Origin: Bretschneidera sinensis | Lineage: Eukaryota > Streptophyta > Magnoliopsida > Brassicales > Akaniaceae | Assembly: GCA_023935145.1 (NCBI GenBank) | Contig: CM043698.1 | Coordinates: forward strand, 143,944,001 to 144,008,000 | Direction of reading: 5' to 3' | DNA: 64,000 bases | Shown: positions 24,133 through 38,909 of the stretch, piece after piece | Layout of the letters: each line of letters starts with the position of its first letter | How positions within the stretch are numbered: position 1 is the stretch's first letter | Made by a program: the position numbers and the translations under genes | The notes under the pieces: generated by a model | What the model saw: the letters and a program-made list of their open reading frames with translations, nothing else | The model's database searches: none | What the model was told of the DNA's origin: nothing

Positions 24133-27100
24133 TCATGCCGGGACACAGAATGAGGAGCTGAGAATTGGAGGCAAGACACAGACCAGATAAGGCCCAGGAG
24201 GATTGCAACTTATATTTGCCTCATCTACATTCGGCAATCCAAGTTGAGGGGGACGAACGTAACCCGCAACCAGTGGCACACACAATATTGATATAACTAT
24301 CCTTGAACCTGCCATAATAAGAAATAATGATTATATACCGAAGAAATTATACACGTCAATCCATTTCTGCTAATTACAAGTTATAATATACTCTCCTCAA
24401 ATGAAAAACTTATAACACAAATAAAATTATAAATAAAAAAATGGTGCAACAACCTTGATCGGTGGAGAGAGAAACATGCCCTCTCTTCCTCCCAGCAATC
24501 ATCCAATTCTCGGAATTTGCATTGACTTCATATAACACCTCATCCTGTTGCAGAAGAAATAACAGTTAGAAATCTAAAGATATGCACACAAGCATAAGAA
24601 TTGCTTGTTTTTAACATCCTGTAACAGCTCCGCGGGAATTTTAACACAAAATAGAATCCCCATCACCTCATCCTATCCCATCTGGGGTAGCAGAAGAAGA
24701 AAACAAAGACTGGCCATACAAATAAGATTTTTCATCACTAATCTTAACCCTCAATTTGCTGCTAGTAAAACTGAGAAAAATAAAGGACAAAAAAAGTTTC
24801 AATCACATTTTTATGCTGTCATGGTTTCCAATATATAACAACTCACCCAAACTAGATGAATGGTTTTATTAAGCTTGTTGAGGGAAGAATTTTTTTTCAG
24901 TTCCTGAACAATGAAAACTACTCAAAATTCCAGTTTCTTTTCCCCACCTTATTGAACAGGGTCTCTTCCCCTATTTGGTCAAAAAGGAAGAAGAAAAGAT
25001 ATAGAAAAGAAAGCAACAAAACCTTGTACTCTTGAAATAGCAATAAAACATTTCAGTATTCTATCATTTCACTAAGGCGCAGTCGATAAGCAGATAACAA
25101 ATCACCCTAGTTCCTCGATAGAAATTCAAATCATATACCTCAGACTAGTATGACACGAACTTGGGTGGAGAGTAATTGTAGCTGGTATGAAGGACACCAA
25201 ATATAGCTTAACATATGTATACAAGAGGGACAGCATTTCATCTTAAGTGTGACTACTATTTTAACTGTTAGTCAAGATTAGGGTTGCTCCATGGCTTACA
25301 TTGGGTTGAGAAACTTCATTTCCCTCCTGATCCTTCAACCTTTCAACCCTCCATTTCATGTTAACAAGTTGCCCAACTCTAAGGCCACCAGAAGGAAGAG
25401 GAAAAAATCCAACAGCCAGGGATGGGTCAAGCACAGGACGCTGCAAAACAAGAGCACTCCTAAAGATCAGATCCTGCCTAGTAGTATCAGGTCCAGAGGA
25501 TTCTACAGCCACAGGTGGGTGAGATCCGATAGTTCTATCACCATAAATTCCATATCTGACATTCAATATACTATCTGGTCGCAGCTCCACTTGTTCACCT
25601 GTAAAGCAAAAGGTATGTTAGTTAGTTGTCAAAAATGTAAAACATTGTCATATACAGAAAAGACTGCTATTCAGTAGTGACAATGAAACCAATACAAACT
25701 TCTGATATAACATGTATCTTGATCATCCATGGGAAAACTAAAATCTATAAGAAACCACCAAGGAAAGCTCATAAGTATCAGGGGCAATTCCTGATACGAA
25801 ATCAGGACCCAAATTGTTCAAAAATTACAGGCATTCAGAGTAATGCATCACCATCAGTAGATATATAAGGGGGACCTAAAGAGTCCTAACATTTCTTTTT
25901 TTTTTTTTATAAAAAAAAGAAGAAGTAAAATTGTATTAAAAAAAGAAATGTTGACAAAGAAGTAAATGGTCCTGATTTGGCACAAGATATAATGATTGAT
26001 CTACATATACATACACTGACCAGATATTTACCAGTCAAAAATTGGCTAGACAAAAACAATTAAATAAGATTTGCTATTACTCTATGTCCACATTCTTACC
26101 ATGGTGAGAAACACTAATTACAGATATATAGAAAAGTTCAAAGCCCAGAAATGGATCTCAAATTGCTTATGATTTACATGTTCATTAATTAATAGTAAGA
26201 CATCTTTTTTATAAATAAAACATTGTATTTCAAGGGCACCAAGGGGGTGCCACCCATTTACAAAAAACTATCTACAAGACACTATATAAATGTGGTCTAA
26301 GATCAGTTGGATATACCTACAGCAAGTGTCTTACCTAAGCATATACTGAACAGGAGTCCTGCTCTAGAACTTGGAGAAATGACGAGTGGAAAGAAGCCCG
26401 AAGTTGGTCTTCCTTCACCTTGTCCAGTATGAACAAATCCATCTTGAAGATCAAGCCAAGCATCACAGACAGTCAATGTGGCCTTTACTTGAGAGTGTAG
26501 TATCACCTAGAAGTTATGTGAACGTGTAATATAAATGATGACAAAAAAGATTCACAGTTGTGCAAATAACACATAGATGCGACTGTTAAGTCTACAGACA
26601 CCATGAATCTTAAGATTGGCACTAACAACAATGCTGCATTACCATAAACGATCGAGAAGCTCAGGCCATCAGCAATTTTAAATTGCCACAACCTACTAGA
26701 CACTAGTTGTCTTTTTGATGTACAACAACGAGGCTTTGATACCAATTGATGTAGAACAAGAAGAATGGGGAGATAATGGATAGAAGAGAAACAAGAAAGT
26801 TAGAGAAGAGAGAAGAAAAGAGGGAGCAAGAGGAAGAAAGGAAAGATAAATGAAAGAAGAACAAGGAGAAAAAGATATCAAAATTCTCTAATATTATCCA
26901 AATTCAAGTCTAGTTTAAATCCCTAATAGAGGTGCCCTATATTTAGGCACCAAAAACACTCGGAAATGAGGAAATAAATTGAAGCCCTAAGAACCCCACT
27001 TGAACCCCAAGAATAAAATCTCTATCCTAGAATATCCAAAAATACCTTATAATAGAAAATTATCAAAATTACATATTTTTGATTGATTACATAATAACTC

Positions 27101-30100
27101 ATTAAATTAGATGTCAGCTTGGAGTGGAGTTGTGTGCCTGATTTTTTTTTTGTCTTTTGCCAGTTTGACCGGAGCCTAATCCTAGCAATAGATCCTTGGA
27201 CCAAGATTATTTCACTGTAAAAAGTGGTCTTTTGGCGCAAAGCGTGGGCTGCTATCCCAAAATCAAAACAGCAGCAAAAAGTTTATTTCCTATAAGAGAA
27301 ATCCATTAAAGGGTAGAGTTTTGAATTTAGTTACGTTACTAATTTCATGATACATTTGCTAATGTACTTTATTATGTAAGTGGCATTCGGAAGAGAGCCA
27401 ATCCAATGTCTTTTTAAGTTCTTGTTCAACCTTAAAACCTGATGAGGTAAGCAGAGCCCAAGATAGCAGCTGAATAGAGTTCGTCCCAGCCTATACCAAT
27501 CTTCAGTCTTAAGGAAACTAAAAGACAAATAGCAGATATATTCTCCAGTGGACATGATTGAATCGCGAAATATGTACCAGCTCTAAATAATAGAAGCATA
27601 CATGGAGATGAAAGTTGCTGAAAACTTAGGAAAATAATACCTGCAAACGTAAAGTACCATCATTGCATTTGTCCGCAACACGTGTCATCACATGGAAAGG
27701 ATCGGTGAAATGCACAGCTATGGTTCTGCACATTAGAGCAGGGTGATTTAAATAAAGCTCAGACAAATAATGACAGAAAAAATATATATTGTAAAGGGGG
27801 GGAAAGGGAGGAACATGAAGTGTAATCTGGAGGAATGATAAAGAGAGATTATACCTCTCAAATATCTGGTTGTGGGATATTCCAAATTCAAGTTTAAGCG
27901 CTATTGTCCTCAACCCATCCACAACGCTTTGTCTCTGCGGGTTAACTGCCCATAAAATACATGTCATATATACTGTAGCAGTTGGATACAAGAAAAAGGC
28001 TATATGCCACACATGTATTGAAACCCGCAAAGTTGACAATCTTATTATTAACCTAATGATGATCCTCTCGCAAGTTTGTCATTGATTGCACAAACTGGAA
28101 TCCACAGAATTGAATTCACATCACTTGCCCAATCTGGAAACTCTATTCTACCATCACGCAGACTTAGCCGCTCAAAGTCTTTGTTAACAGCCACAGAACC
28201 ATCTTTCCCTGCACCAACACAGTTTGCCATGTCAACGGCACCCTGTGATCCATTTGCATAGCTCTCCATCTCAATAACATGTGACTCTTCGATCTTCAGA
28301 CCTGGACCAGTGTCAATATGCAAGGCAGCGCCTTTTAAAGAGTAGTTAATAGGCCGTACTATAATTCCAATCCACTGAGCTTCATTTATTAGCAAAGCAG
28401 ATGATATAGCTGCAGCAAGATCAACCAGAGGTCTTTGCTTGAAAACCTAAGAAACAAAGGTGTTAGATGAGTAAAATAGAACACATATGTCTAGCAAATA
28501 AATCATAACTCATAAGAAGATAATGGAAAAGAAACTATATTAATTGAAAAATATCATATACCACAGTTAAAAAGATAGCCATCATAAACATCACTACTCT
28601 TCAACTACCATTTTTATCCTTTTCTTGAATATGAGAGACAGTACCTTCAAGATAGGTCTGGTTGGCTTTTCATAGCTCATGAAATCATCACTGTCTGCAG
28701 GGCCACCCTTGGAAAAGCTATGAGATCTAAATCTCAAATGCCCAATCTGCCCAGTAAGAACTCCCAAGACATAGGAACCAGGTTTCTGTGGAGGCAAAGC
28801 AAAGGTGATAGTATTCCTACTAGGCTTTAACACAGTAGCAGCAGAGCTCCTTAATGCCTGAAAATCAAATTAAATAATTGAGTTACTAATAATGCTATAA
28901 TACACAACTTATAATCTGATCTACCCTGTGCTTGTGTTTATGAAAGCATACCTTATCACTTTCATCAGCATTATATGTAGCCATCAGTGTAAGACTAATA
29001 GAATCAAGAGTTATTTCATCAGGAAAGCCACTCCAGATGGTCACAGATAGAGTACCAGGGTCCCCATCACACAACTCCAGTGGAGACCCAGGATTGCCAG
29101 AAAATGTAATTAATGACGATACATCTAGGGGCACAGGGTGCTTCATTTCACTATGTGCAAGACTAACAACCTCCGACTGAAAAGCTTGACGTTCTTTGGT
29201 TGAGAATAAGACCTTATCTAGTGAAAGCAGTCTCACACAAGATGAGAGGTAGCCAGCTTGATCATCGAGTATTTTCTGACACTCGGCTAAATTGGGCAGG
29301 ACCTCAGCCAATAAATCCTGCCATCCTTCACCTGCATAAAGTGCACAAACCTTCTCATACGACTTTGCAGCTAGATCGTAGTTTCCATGCTTAAAGCATA
29401 CAGCTGCAATTTCACCATCAAGGATAACCCCATGTCTTTTCCACCAAGAAAGATGATAATTGTCAGCAGCACCTTTAGTTAGCTCAAGGTATTTTTGCTG
29501 CCAGGATCAGAATTTAAACTGTGAAAGTGAGAGAGAGGAATAGAGAAAACCACATAGCAGCTAACTGAATCTTGAAAGACTAAGTCACATAAAGTTTAAA
29601 CAAACTTCAGGTTTTAAAAAATTTAAATGAGCACTGAATATCATCTGACTGATCAGAAAGGTCATCAAGTAAAAAGATCGAACAGGTAGATAATGAAGAT
29701 AAGAAAATGTTACGAAGAAACCAAGCAGGTTATTTTATAGCTATGGGGCTAAAAAATTACATTAAAAAGGTGTTTTTCTTAAGCAGAAACAGTATAAACT
29801 TGTGTATAGCCCGATTTTGATACCTCAAACTCTTGCACAGAGGACAAAGATTTCCATAGATCAGGATTTGAAATTGTATGCTGCAGAGCATGCTCAGAGG
29901 CAACAAAAATTTCAGCAAGTCTCATAGGCCGATCCATTGAGCTCTCAAAATTTCCAGGAGAAGAGTTAGTTCGCAACATAGCAATTGCTTTTACTTTATT
30001 TGATGGGGACATCCTGAATGATGCTTCAGAACCTGATCTGTCAGTACACATACCATTTCAATAAAACACAAAACAAAATATAAAATATTACTTGTCATGT

Positions 30101-33100
30101 ATAACTTTCTAAAACAAAATTAACTCATCCTTGAAGAACAGGTATCATTATATTTGCAATTATTCTTGAATTTCATTACCCATCAATTAAACTCGGCTGA
30201 CCATCAAATATTTCAAACATATTTCCAGCAGATATAGAAGCCCTTCGCCGATTGGCCTCACGTAGAAGCACAGTAGGTTCAAGAGGCAAAGGTTTCCTTT
30301 GGATACCAAAGTGCTTGACTCTAGGAATTGCTTGAAGAATCATCTGCACCGAAATAAACAATATCGATATTTTCCTTAAAACTTACATCAGATAAGTAAA
30401 AACAAATAAGCCAAGCCAAACAGACATATCCCAGGTATAGGCCAAGTCTAGATTAATAAAAATAGTAAATAATGTTTCTCTTAGAATCTTAAAAAACGAC
30501 AATATTCCAATAGCAATGACCGTGTTAGCACCTTCGGTTGAGTTCTGAACTTCACATCTCAATTATCATTCTAATAAAAATTAATAACAATAATTATGTA
30601 TATTTAATTAATTCATGTATTTTGAGGAGGCCCTTGACCATGAGTAAAGCAACTCCATTAACACAGAATTGAAACTTCAAAAAGGAGATGCAAGTTAAAT
30701 AATAGAAAGGTTCATTCACCTGCAGCTACAGCCTTACCATCAAATTCTCATCCAAGTTTTAGAACTAATTGTCAAATATGGTCAAGGCAATAACTGGAAT
30801 AATATGGTCTTCATCAACAATGCTGCTGACAAATAACATTTTCATCGGGAACTTATAGCTCTCCAGTTTTGGTTCTTTTCCTTTTAAAATTGCCCTTTTA
30901 ATATTTAGTGTAGCAAAGTGAAATCATGCAAGGCTCTGACTTTTGGCAATTGACAAACAATAGGGAGTAGGAATAATCTCCAAAGCAACACAAGTTTGCA
31001 AGAGAGAAAGCACATGGCAAAAGACAATAGCATGGTCTGGCTTCATTAAGAAAGAAAATGGGCACACAAAACTGCCTTTAGCTAGTCTAAGTCATTTAGC
31101 ATTTGAAGAACTTGCCTTTTCCTTTGAAAGCACCTCAGAGGAAGCATCAAATGGAACAGAAGGCCAAACTGCTGGTTTGGGCCAAGGTAGCATGCTGAGA
31201 GAAGCACTGCTCAAAAGAACAGGAAGATGCATTTATAATATATAGAAAAGTTCAGAAAATCCACAAAGCAAAATGAAGGTAACTCTTTGGCACAATTAAA
31301 GACTTTTTACTGCAAGACAAACCTTGCTTTCAGAACTATATAATGAGCAACGAACTCCATGGAATCTAAAAGTGGATTTGCTCAAATAAAACGAAATTGT
31401 ATTATACCTGTTTACAGAACTTCTCTCAATATCTGTTCCATATCCAATTAGATATGCAAGCCTCATGAACTAGCACAATCAAAAACACATTTCATTAAGC
31501 AGCTTTTTCCGTAGTAAACTTGAAATAGAAATCATTAAACAATTTTTATAGCATGTGCCTCACACAACCATCAAGAATGTGGGGAAAGCCGCATTATTTC
31601 ATTCAAGAGGGAAAAAAAAGCATGTCAAGAGATACAAGAAGATATTCACCAGCTCCATTTGGTCAACAATAAATTCAGTCACTTCTACTGAGCAATTAAT
31701 TGATGGGCGCACCATTAGTCGAACAAATATAAAATTGTAACTTTTTATCACTTACTGAAGGCAAAAGAAGTTTACCTTAACCCTACATAAGGAATAAAGA
31801 TCACCATGAATGCGGTAGAATTCCTTCTCAATATCAGGTGCAGCAAGTCCGTCATTATAATGAGAAGCGGTTGCATTGATTAATGCCAAGCAAGCAGTAA
31901 TTAACCAAACTTCACGCATACAAAAAGGTAATATACTCTACAAAAACTCCAAGAGAAGAGAAAAAGAGAAAAGGAAAAATGAAAAGAGTGGTCAGAACAA
32001 TTGCTCTTCAAACCAAGGCATTAAGCAACTAAATGATCATAAATAAAATCAACTACCTCATGTAGTGTCAAGGCCTTTGAGAAGCTAATTATAAACGAAT
32101 AGCCCCTGGATGCAACCTCAAAGGGACGATTCAGCTTGAATGAAAGCTGCAATTTAACATATATCACAGAGATGCAGTTCAAACATTAATACATAGTACA
32201 GTCTTTCCACGTTAAATGGCTAAATCTTCATACAAAACTTAAATATTCGTCATTTAGACATTGGTAATTGAGAAGTGAAACAAAAATACTAAATTACTAC
32301 AAATTTAGTAACTTTCCCGAGCATAATAATAGCAAGAGTGTTCTTCTATTATGTCCAATTATGTCAATGGCATGAAAGAAATATGAGGGCTTTTGATGGG
32401 GAAGAAAATCCGCTTGCTTTGCTCAAAGATGGATGGTTTCATACTTTTAAACTTTTGGTTCAATAGTCATTTTTTCGTAAACGATGAATATTTTATAGAA
32501 TTCATAGAGCTTTTGTCTTGCAAATAATCTTGGACAAGGGTTGACACCCCTTGGTGCCTTATGTAATGAATTTTTACTTATCCAAGAAAAAAAATTAAGT
32601 CCATGGGAAGCTTTTACTTATTCTCTATGTAGAACACATTGAAATCATAACTAGTACCACACAGCTATTATGTTGCAAAAATTTAATAGAAAGAAAAACT
32701 ACTTTTTAAGTACTTATAAAAGCTACTTATAAAAAAAAGTACTTATAAAAGCACTTATGCAATCAAAATTTTATATAAATCAAACATATGCATGGGCAAA
32801 CAGTGTCTATGCTTGTGTATGTGAACCTATGCATGCCAGCCAATGCAAGAGAGAGAGGTAGTATAATAGTTTCCATGTACAAATATATATAAAAAAACAA
32901 AAATAGTTTCCATCTACTTATTTAAAGACACTCAAAGAAAGATCAAAATTGCTATGAAAGAAGCCAGTTTGAACTAAACGGAATCTAGCCAAGTTTACTT
33001 CGATATACTCAACACCTGCTGGCCAGTTAACTAATTGAATCCAGTAACCAACTAAGCAGCCAACACTAATATATGCTCACAATTAGGCAGTCTATGGATG

Positions 33101-36100
33101 ATGGAGCAATCAGATAAATTATTAATTGGAGAAACTGTCTTATTTAAAAAGCAAAATATATAAAACTTATTTAATGCCATATGCATGATTCTCATTCATA
33201 CCCACCTTTGATTGACAGGCAAAGAGATACTGCCTGAAATCAAATTCCCTGAATGAGTCATCTTGAACAATTTGTGTCAATGATTTGTTTCCCAAATTGA
33301 GAAGTGCTGCCTGATCATCACCACGGTCTACTCCTCCAAATTCCCTTTGTTTCCCAGTCATATTAACTGCATTGAATCATGAATCAAATTAGTAATCAAA
33401 TATTGCTCAAGAAACATAAGGCAAAAAGAAAGTATTTATTTCACCAATAAAAAGAAACATCCAATGTAATGAGTAGAATGATAATCATAAGTACGGAAAA
33501 AAAGAACACTTGCTAGGTATCATGCATCATACTATGAAGTATGAACCTTAAAAGAGATATTAACACAACATGCATAGCAACCAAAAGCACTTTTAGCATC
33601 AAAATAATATTAAATAATATTTTCTTGCATGATGGCATCTCTATTAATATTTACTTATAAAAAAAGGAATCATATATAGAATCTGTTCTTGCATTTTTAC
33701 ATACAAAACATTGAGTCTAGTAAAAGCATTCTCTGAATACTGCTTGATATCAAGACAATAATCTATACCTTGGAACAATTACAATGCGTACCCGCACTAA
33801 AACAGCAAGCACTCTCAATTGAAGAAGCAAAATTGGGGTATGTTTACTAAAATTTATTATTCACAGTGCCTCATCCCAACTAGTTTGGGGCTGTTAAAAT
33901 TTTAGCTAGCAGAATTGCACATGATACTAAATATCATGAGGAGAATAATAATTAGATAGCTTAGGATTTATCAAAAAATAATTAGATAGCTAAGAAATGA
34001 AAAAATCCACATTCCAAGGACATCCTTGTTCGTGAATCCTTGCAAACCTAAAATAACTTCACCTTATTACCCAAACTTATTTAACAAAAGATAACCATCT
34101 TAAATCACAATACTCATTCAGCCAACATTCGTAACTGTGTTTACTATTTTACAATTACTATTTGAGGTATTTCATATAATAGAGATAGTATATGCTAGTC
34201 AGATAGAGAAAAGCATCACAAATTATTGAAGGTGCTATGTATATCTGTATGAAGACACTACTGTAATCTGACAACACAGGCAGGGATCAGAACATATATC
34301 CTGACAGAAACTATTAAAAACAAGGCAAGATAAGCACAAAGGAATAAGCAATATGCACCTGTTTCCAAATAGCACAGTTCTAGTTCATCATATTCACGTA
34401 ATGCATCTTCATGAAGATGAGCCATCTCAAACATAAAAGCCAAACTTTCCTGAGAACACCACAAAATATTAGTAGTCAGAAACATATAGCCTTGAAAAGA
34501 ATGTGATAATTAATTAGATATATATGGCTACAAGGGTAAAAAGATTTCTGAGAATAGTGCCTCTGTTTCTGTATTAATTGGGAAGTGCACTGTTTCTTCA
34601 TCCATTTACAAAAGATAGTCAAGTCAATAGGATGGGGAAAATTGATATAGATGATTTAAAATAAAATAAATGCGGACATGCAAAAAGACAGCATAAAATT
34701 AACTGTTGTCATAATAAGGGCATTCACTCTTTGCATCCACAGAACCCTTCAATATTCTATTGGTTTACAAAAATTAAAAAGAGAGACAACCTTCAAAATG
34801 AAAAAATTACAGAAGTTCCAAACTGGCATGAAGCGCTGTTCACTGAGCTTGCGTATCTCATCCTCATAAAACTGTGCTCGCCTATCCAATGTATTTCTGA
34901 TGGATTCCATAATCTTGGATTCCAAATCTTCCCAAAAACTTGCTTCAGGACCATGTATATCTAGTTTGCAGCACCTGGGTGGCACATCAGATTATCAAAT
35001 CATCATAATAAGGGTCTTAAGAAAACAGCATCCATTAAAAGGTTCTAAGAGTTTCATATATTCGATTCCAAATCTTCACACCTCCTCCCACCTAAAACAC
35101 ACACACACACACACATATGCACGCAAGACTTTTATGTGGTCGTGCAGGTATTTCAGTCACTACGTGATACTTCTGACTCCCCAGTCATATATCACTTACA
35201 AATGAAGTTATGAAGATGATAACAATGAAACTCAATCTTCCAAGAATCCATTTCTTCAAGCTGTCCAAGAACATCTTCCTTGCTAATCTTTTCAACAACA
35301 GCTTTACCATCATGGTATCAAATTTTAAAATAAAGGACAATTAGAAAATTTTCTATAGTAGTTGAGAAACGAAAATGAGGAGGTGTTGTAAACATACAAC
35401 CTCTTTCATATAAAAGAGTTGAGGTCCTGCTATGTGAAAGTTGAGAAACAAAAGGCTTCCATCATTAAGAATGGTCAAAATAAAAAGAAAAAAGAGAAAA
35501 GAACTCCTTTTTTCTACTCAATTGATCAAGAAAATATAAAGATGAAATTCTGTTGTATGCTTACTTTACAACCCAATAACCAAATAATTGAACCAAACTA
35601 GTTTCGCCATTGTTAGTCCTGGTAGGGATTAAGGCTTAGCTGTGTCAGGTTCAATTGAGTTGAGTTTAGTAAATAATGAAATAACCCACCCCAATCTGAT
35701 GCCACTGCTCCTTCCACCAGGCTAAGACATCATTGGCAAATAAATTTTTCATGATTGTCAATTTTGCTCAATCCATCAGTTAAATATAAACAACTGTGAG
35801 AGCTGCAAGCTTACCTTTCTCTCTTTTTGGAGCTGAAATCAACTTCAAGTTTGGCATATACCTTCTTTGCCAACTTGGTTGCCTGATCGTTATTTGGGTG
35901 AGCTCTAGATACAAATACAATAAACCATTCCCGCTCATCATTTTGGACAATTAATTTCAGGCGTGGTTTAAGGATGGTTTTAAACTCATCAAGATCCTGT
36001 AGGTGGGGGAGTCTCAGAAGAAGAAAAAGAAGACAAGCAATAGAATAATAAAATATACAGTACAAAAGTAGAACAAACAGTATATCAGCTACCAGATGAA

Positions 36101-38909
36101 ATCAAAGGAAATGATACATTGATACGAGACACAAAATTTCTGAAACTATACAATTCCAAAGTTCAAAATCATGTTTGGACAATCCAGGCCTTTTCAACTC
36201 ATGTTTGATAGGAAAACTGGATTACGTTTGTTTAATAGCGCACACCAACATCAATACACATGGGTATATGTGCATACCAAAGGAATTACTTTCGTAACAT
36301 GTGAAACTATCCATGCTCACTTGAACTGTCCAATACTTTCATAACATGTGAAACTATCCATGCTCACTAGAACTATCCAACAAATGCTGTAAAAAAAAGT
36401 GAGAGCTCATAACATTATTCTGTCCCCTCCCATTTTATTTGCATAGTAGAATGACAATTCTATATTGCCATTATGATGGAAAGAGTACTCCCCCCCCCCC
36501 CCTCCACCCCCCCACACACACATTAAATATTTTTTGTTCAAACCATCTAAACAAATAGGAGTTCTCATAACTTCAACATCAATATGTAGGAGTTCATGGA
36601 TCTCTCTAAAGTCCCTTTGTTATAATATACATACTATTATCCATTTTTAATCACCATAAACATGTCATTTAGCTCCTTCAATATCTCTTTCTTTTATGTT
36701 TATGCCTAGAGTTGACAGGTTTTTCTTTTACATGGATAACTTTATTGAAAAAATGCCATTGGAAAATCTCAGTTAGACAAGAAGGATAAAGAGACCTTAG
36801 ACGAAGAGGAAAAAGAACAAAAACAAAATGTGCAAATTTTTAAGACAGTAATACTTCTAAGTTCTAATCACTTGGTTGTTTAAGGAGTGGGAACTCTGGA
36901 ATGTGGGAGGAGAAGGAAAGGTTAAAGATGGTTCTGAAAAGGTTCTACGAGACGGAAGTAGTGATGAAGATAAAGAAAATGAAGGCCTTTTTATATCCAT
37001 CAAACCTGAGAAGATAAATTACAGATCAACAATAGCAATTAGTTTAATAAACTCAACATTCTTCTACTTCAAAATATGACAAGAGATAGTTAATATAGAG
37101 TTCCCATACATTGGAATGAAATAAACCTCAAAGGCAAGCTAGGTCAATATCAAGGAACCAGGTTCAAGAACTAAACCCAAAAAACCAAAGCCCAACTCAA
37201 GTAACGAGCTAGTAACCAGCTACTGGCCCAAAGCAGTTAAAGAGTGAAATACCCTTGCCCAACAAACTTACCAAGACATCCTTACTATCCGAAGAAAATT
37301 TTAAATGAAAAGAAAAGCTATATAAGCTCCCAAGTAGGTGCTGCCTTGAAAAAAAAAGAATAATCTGAAAATTCCCCTTTAAGTTTGTTCCTTATCAGCC
37401 TTGAAGCACAGATCAGCTACCTTCCTGGTAAGCTTGTACACAAGCATGCATGCATGTGCACAAAAATACATGACGAAGATGCCACCTAGTGCAAGTGGTT
37501 AAGGCTTCACACTAACCACTACCCAGAAAAAGAAAAAACTGAAATTATAGACAGGCCAAAGTGATTGCAAGTTACCTCACATGTAACAAGAACTATAGTT
37601 GCATATGGCTCGCGGAACCAAAATAAAGATTGCTCCTGAGGAAATCGACTTCGAAGCCTTGAATCTGTTGTTAATATGAATTCAGCAGCCAATTTTTCAA
37701 CATACACTGGATTACGAGTCTTGTTATTCAAACACGCTCTTTTAAATGGCAACCGTTCTTCAAATCCACTCTTGACAGTGAGCCACAAATCACTCACATC
37801 TTCAACTGGAATTTTTTTTGTCGAAATCATTAGATGGGAATATAATGCAAGAAAGATGATTACATATGGAATGACAGGAATCTATACAAATTATTCAAGA
37901 CAAATGGAGCTATTTCCCCCCTTCTGTTCATTATTGTAAAAGCAATAGGAGCAGAAATTGCAGGTGGATCATCACAAATCATTATTAAGGGTTGTTAAAG
38001 ATTATTAAGTCCAATATTCGGGATATAAAAATGGATATTTCTGATTTCAAAATTGCTCCTCTGAACATTGAAATTAAGAACTACCTGCTTTTCCAAACAT
38101 TTTCACTTTCAATATATTACATAACAAATGATAAAAATTTAAGATTCAAACAAATTATTATCTAATCTTAAAGCGAACACTCACATTGTCCCATGTTTTT
38201 ACCATAAACGTGGTTCGTCAAAGAGTATAAATTGCGGGCTCTTTCACTAAGCCAGTGTTTCGAGGTCCCCCCAAAACTGAATTGCCACATTGCATTCTAG
38301 ATATAATATTGCATACAAATGCACCAAACTAAATGGGATCATTTCGAACATGGCTGCATTCATTGAAATGCATTACTAAAAAAATAAAGAAAAAAAATTC
38401 AAAACGATGGCATTTAATAGAACCATCAAACACCCATCTTATACTATCAGTTCTAGTAACCACTTGAACATTCTTCAACTTCCAATGTGAATTGGCGGAT
38501 TCGTTACTGAACCATTGATATTAAATAATGCATGCATGTGTGTGTGTGTTTGGTTAACAACAATCTTAACATTGACTTTATCAATGATACTTGGTTTATA
38601 CTTAAATTAAGCAACTAAAGCATTACTAGTGAATGATTCTCAGTATCAATTTCAGTTTAAATCTAACATTAGAGAGCTTTCAAATTTCAAATCAACAAAT
38701 GCACGACACAAAACAAAGAAAACCAAAGAAACTACGAATTATTATTCGTTAAGAGAGATCAAATATATATAAAAAAAATTGAAATTCTGACTAAAACTAA
38801 AAAATAATAATATTACACAAAAAAAATTAATGAGGAGAGATTTACCACCAATCACGAGGTGATCGCAGGAGTTCTTGATTGTCTGAAACTGAGCTAGGTA
38901 GTTCGCCAT
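24133..38909 (-). CDS. TRS130: TRAPPII tethering-complex subunit TRS130 (CLUB/TRAPPC10-like), 1,253 aa
   Basis: TRS130 is a specific subunit of TRAPPII, which acts with Rab-A GTPases at the trans-Golgi and is needed for cell-plate assembly in plants. I read 21 exons (high to low): 38909-38846, 37805-37576, 35996-35815, 34974-34791, 34449-34359, 33366-33206, 32146-32057, 31937-31776, 31469-31408, 31206-31116, 30343-30180, 30037-29824, 29497-28952, 28857-28645, 28446-28053, 27945-27855, 27725-27641, 26506-26335, 25598-25300, 24544-24454, 24308-24133 (TGA). Phases close at every junction, total 3,762 nt, near the ~1,259 residues of Arabidopsis At5g54440 (memory). The start Met-Ala-Asn-Tyr-Leu-Ala-Gln-Phe and end Ser-Ser-Ser-Phe-Cys-Val-Pro-Ala agree with that protein. 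The C-terminal ~200 residues are the conserved Trs130/TRAPPC10 region. Intron 10 has a GC donor, exon 10 a tandem acceptor, and intron 17 holds an LTR fragment. The gene appears functional. Confidence 0.96.
26747..27280 (-). mobile_element. LTR fragment with adjacent primer site, in TRS130 intron 17
   Basis: GGCTTTGATACCA at 26732-26743 is the inverse of the tRNA-iMet primer-binding site (usual form TGGTATCAGAGC, one mismatch). Directly after it starts TGATGTAGAAC, the same LTR terminus seen in the element at 59791-62017. The following ~500 bp, with a purine-rich run then a promoter-like stretch containing CTATATTTAGGCACC, is taken as the 5' LTR of a - strand element. The rest of the element is missing. 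The far end is approximate. It is intronic and does not interrupt coding. Confidence 0.5.
36294..36380. repeat. two-copy tandem repeat in TRS130 intron 2
   Basis: TAACATGTGAAACTATCCAT followed by GCTCACT-xGAACT-x-TCCAA occurs twice in a row with two or three differences. Non-coding. A short C-rich run (about 36490-36515) lies nearby in the same intron. Confidence 0.8.

Noticed and set aside
25291..25677. A 128-codon + strand open frame
   Set aside because: It is antisense to TRS130 exon 19 and its intron; the conserved protein is on the - strand.
36876..37079. A + strand open frame inside TRS130 intron 2
   Set aside because: No recognisable protein, no splice context and AT-rich composition; probably chance.
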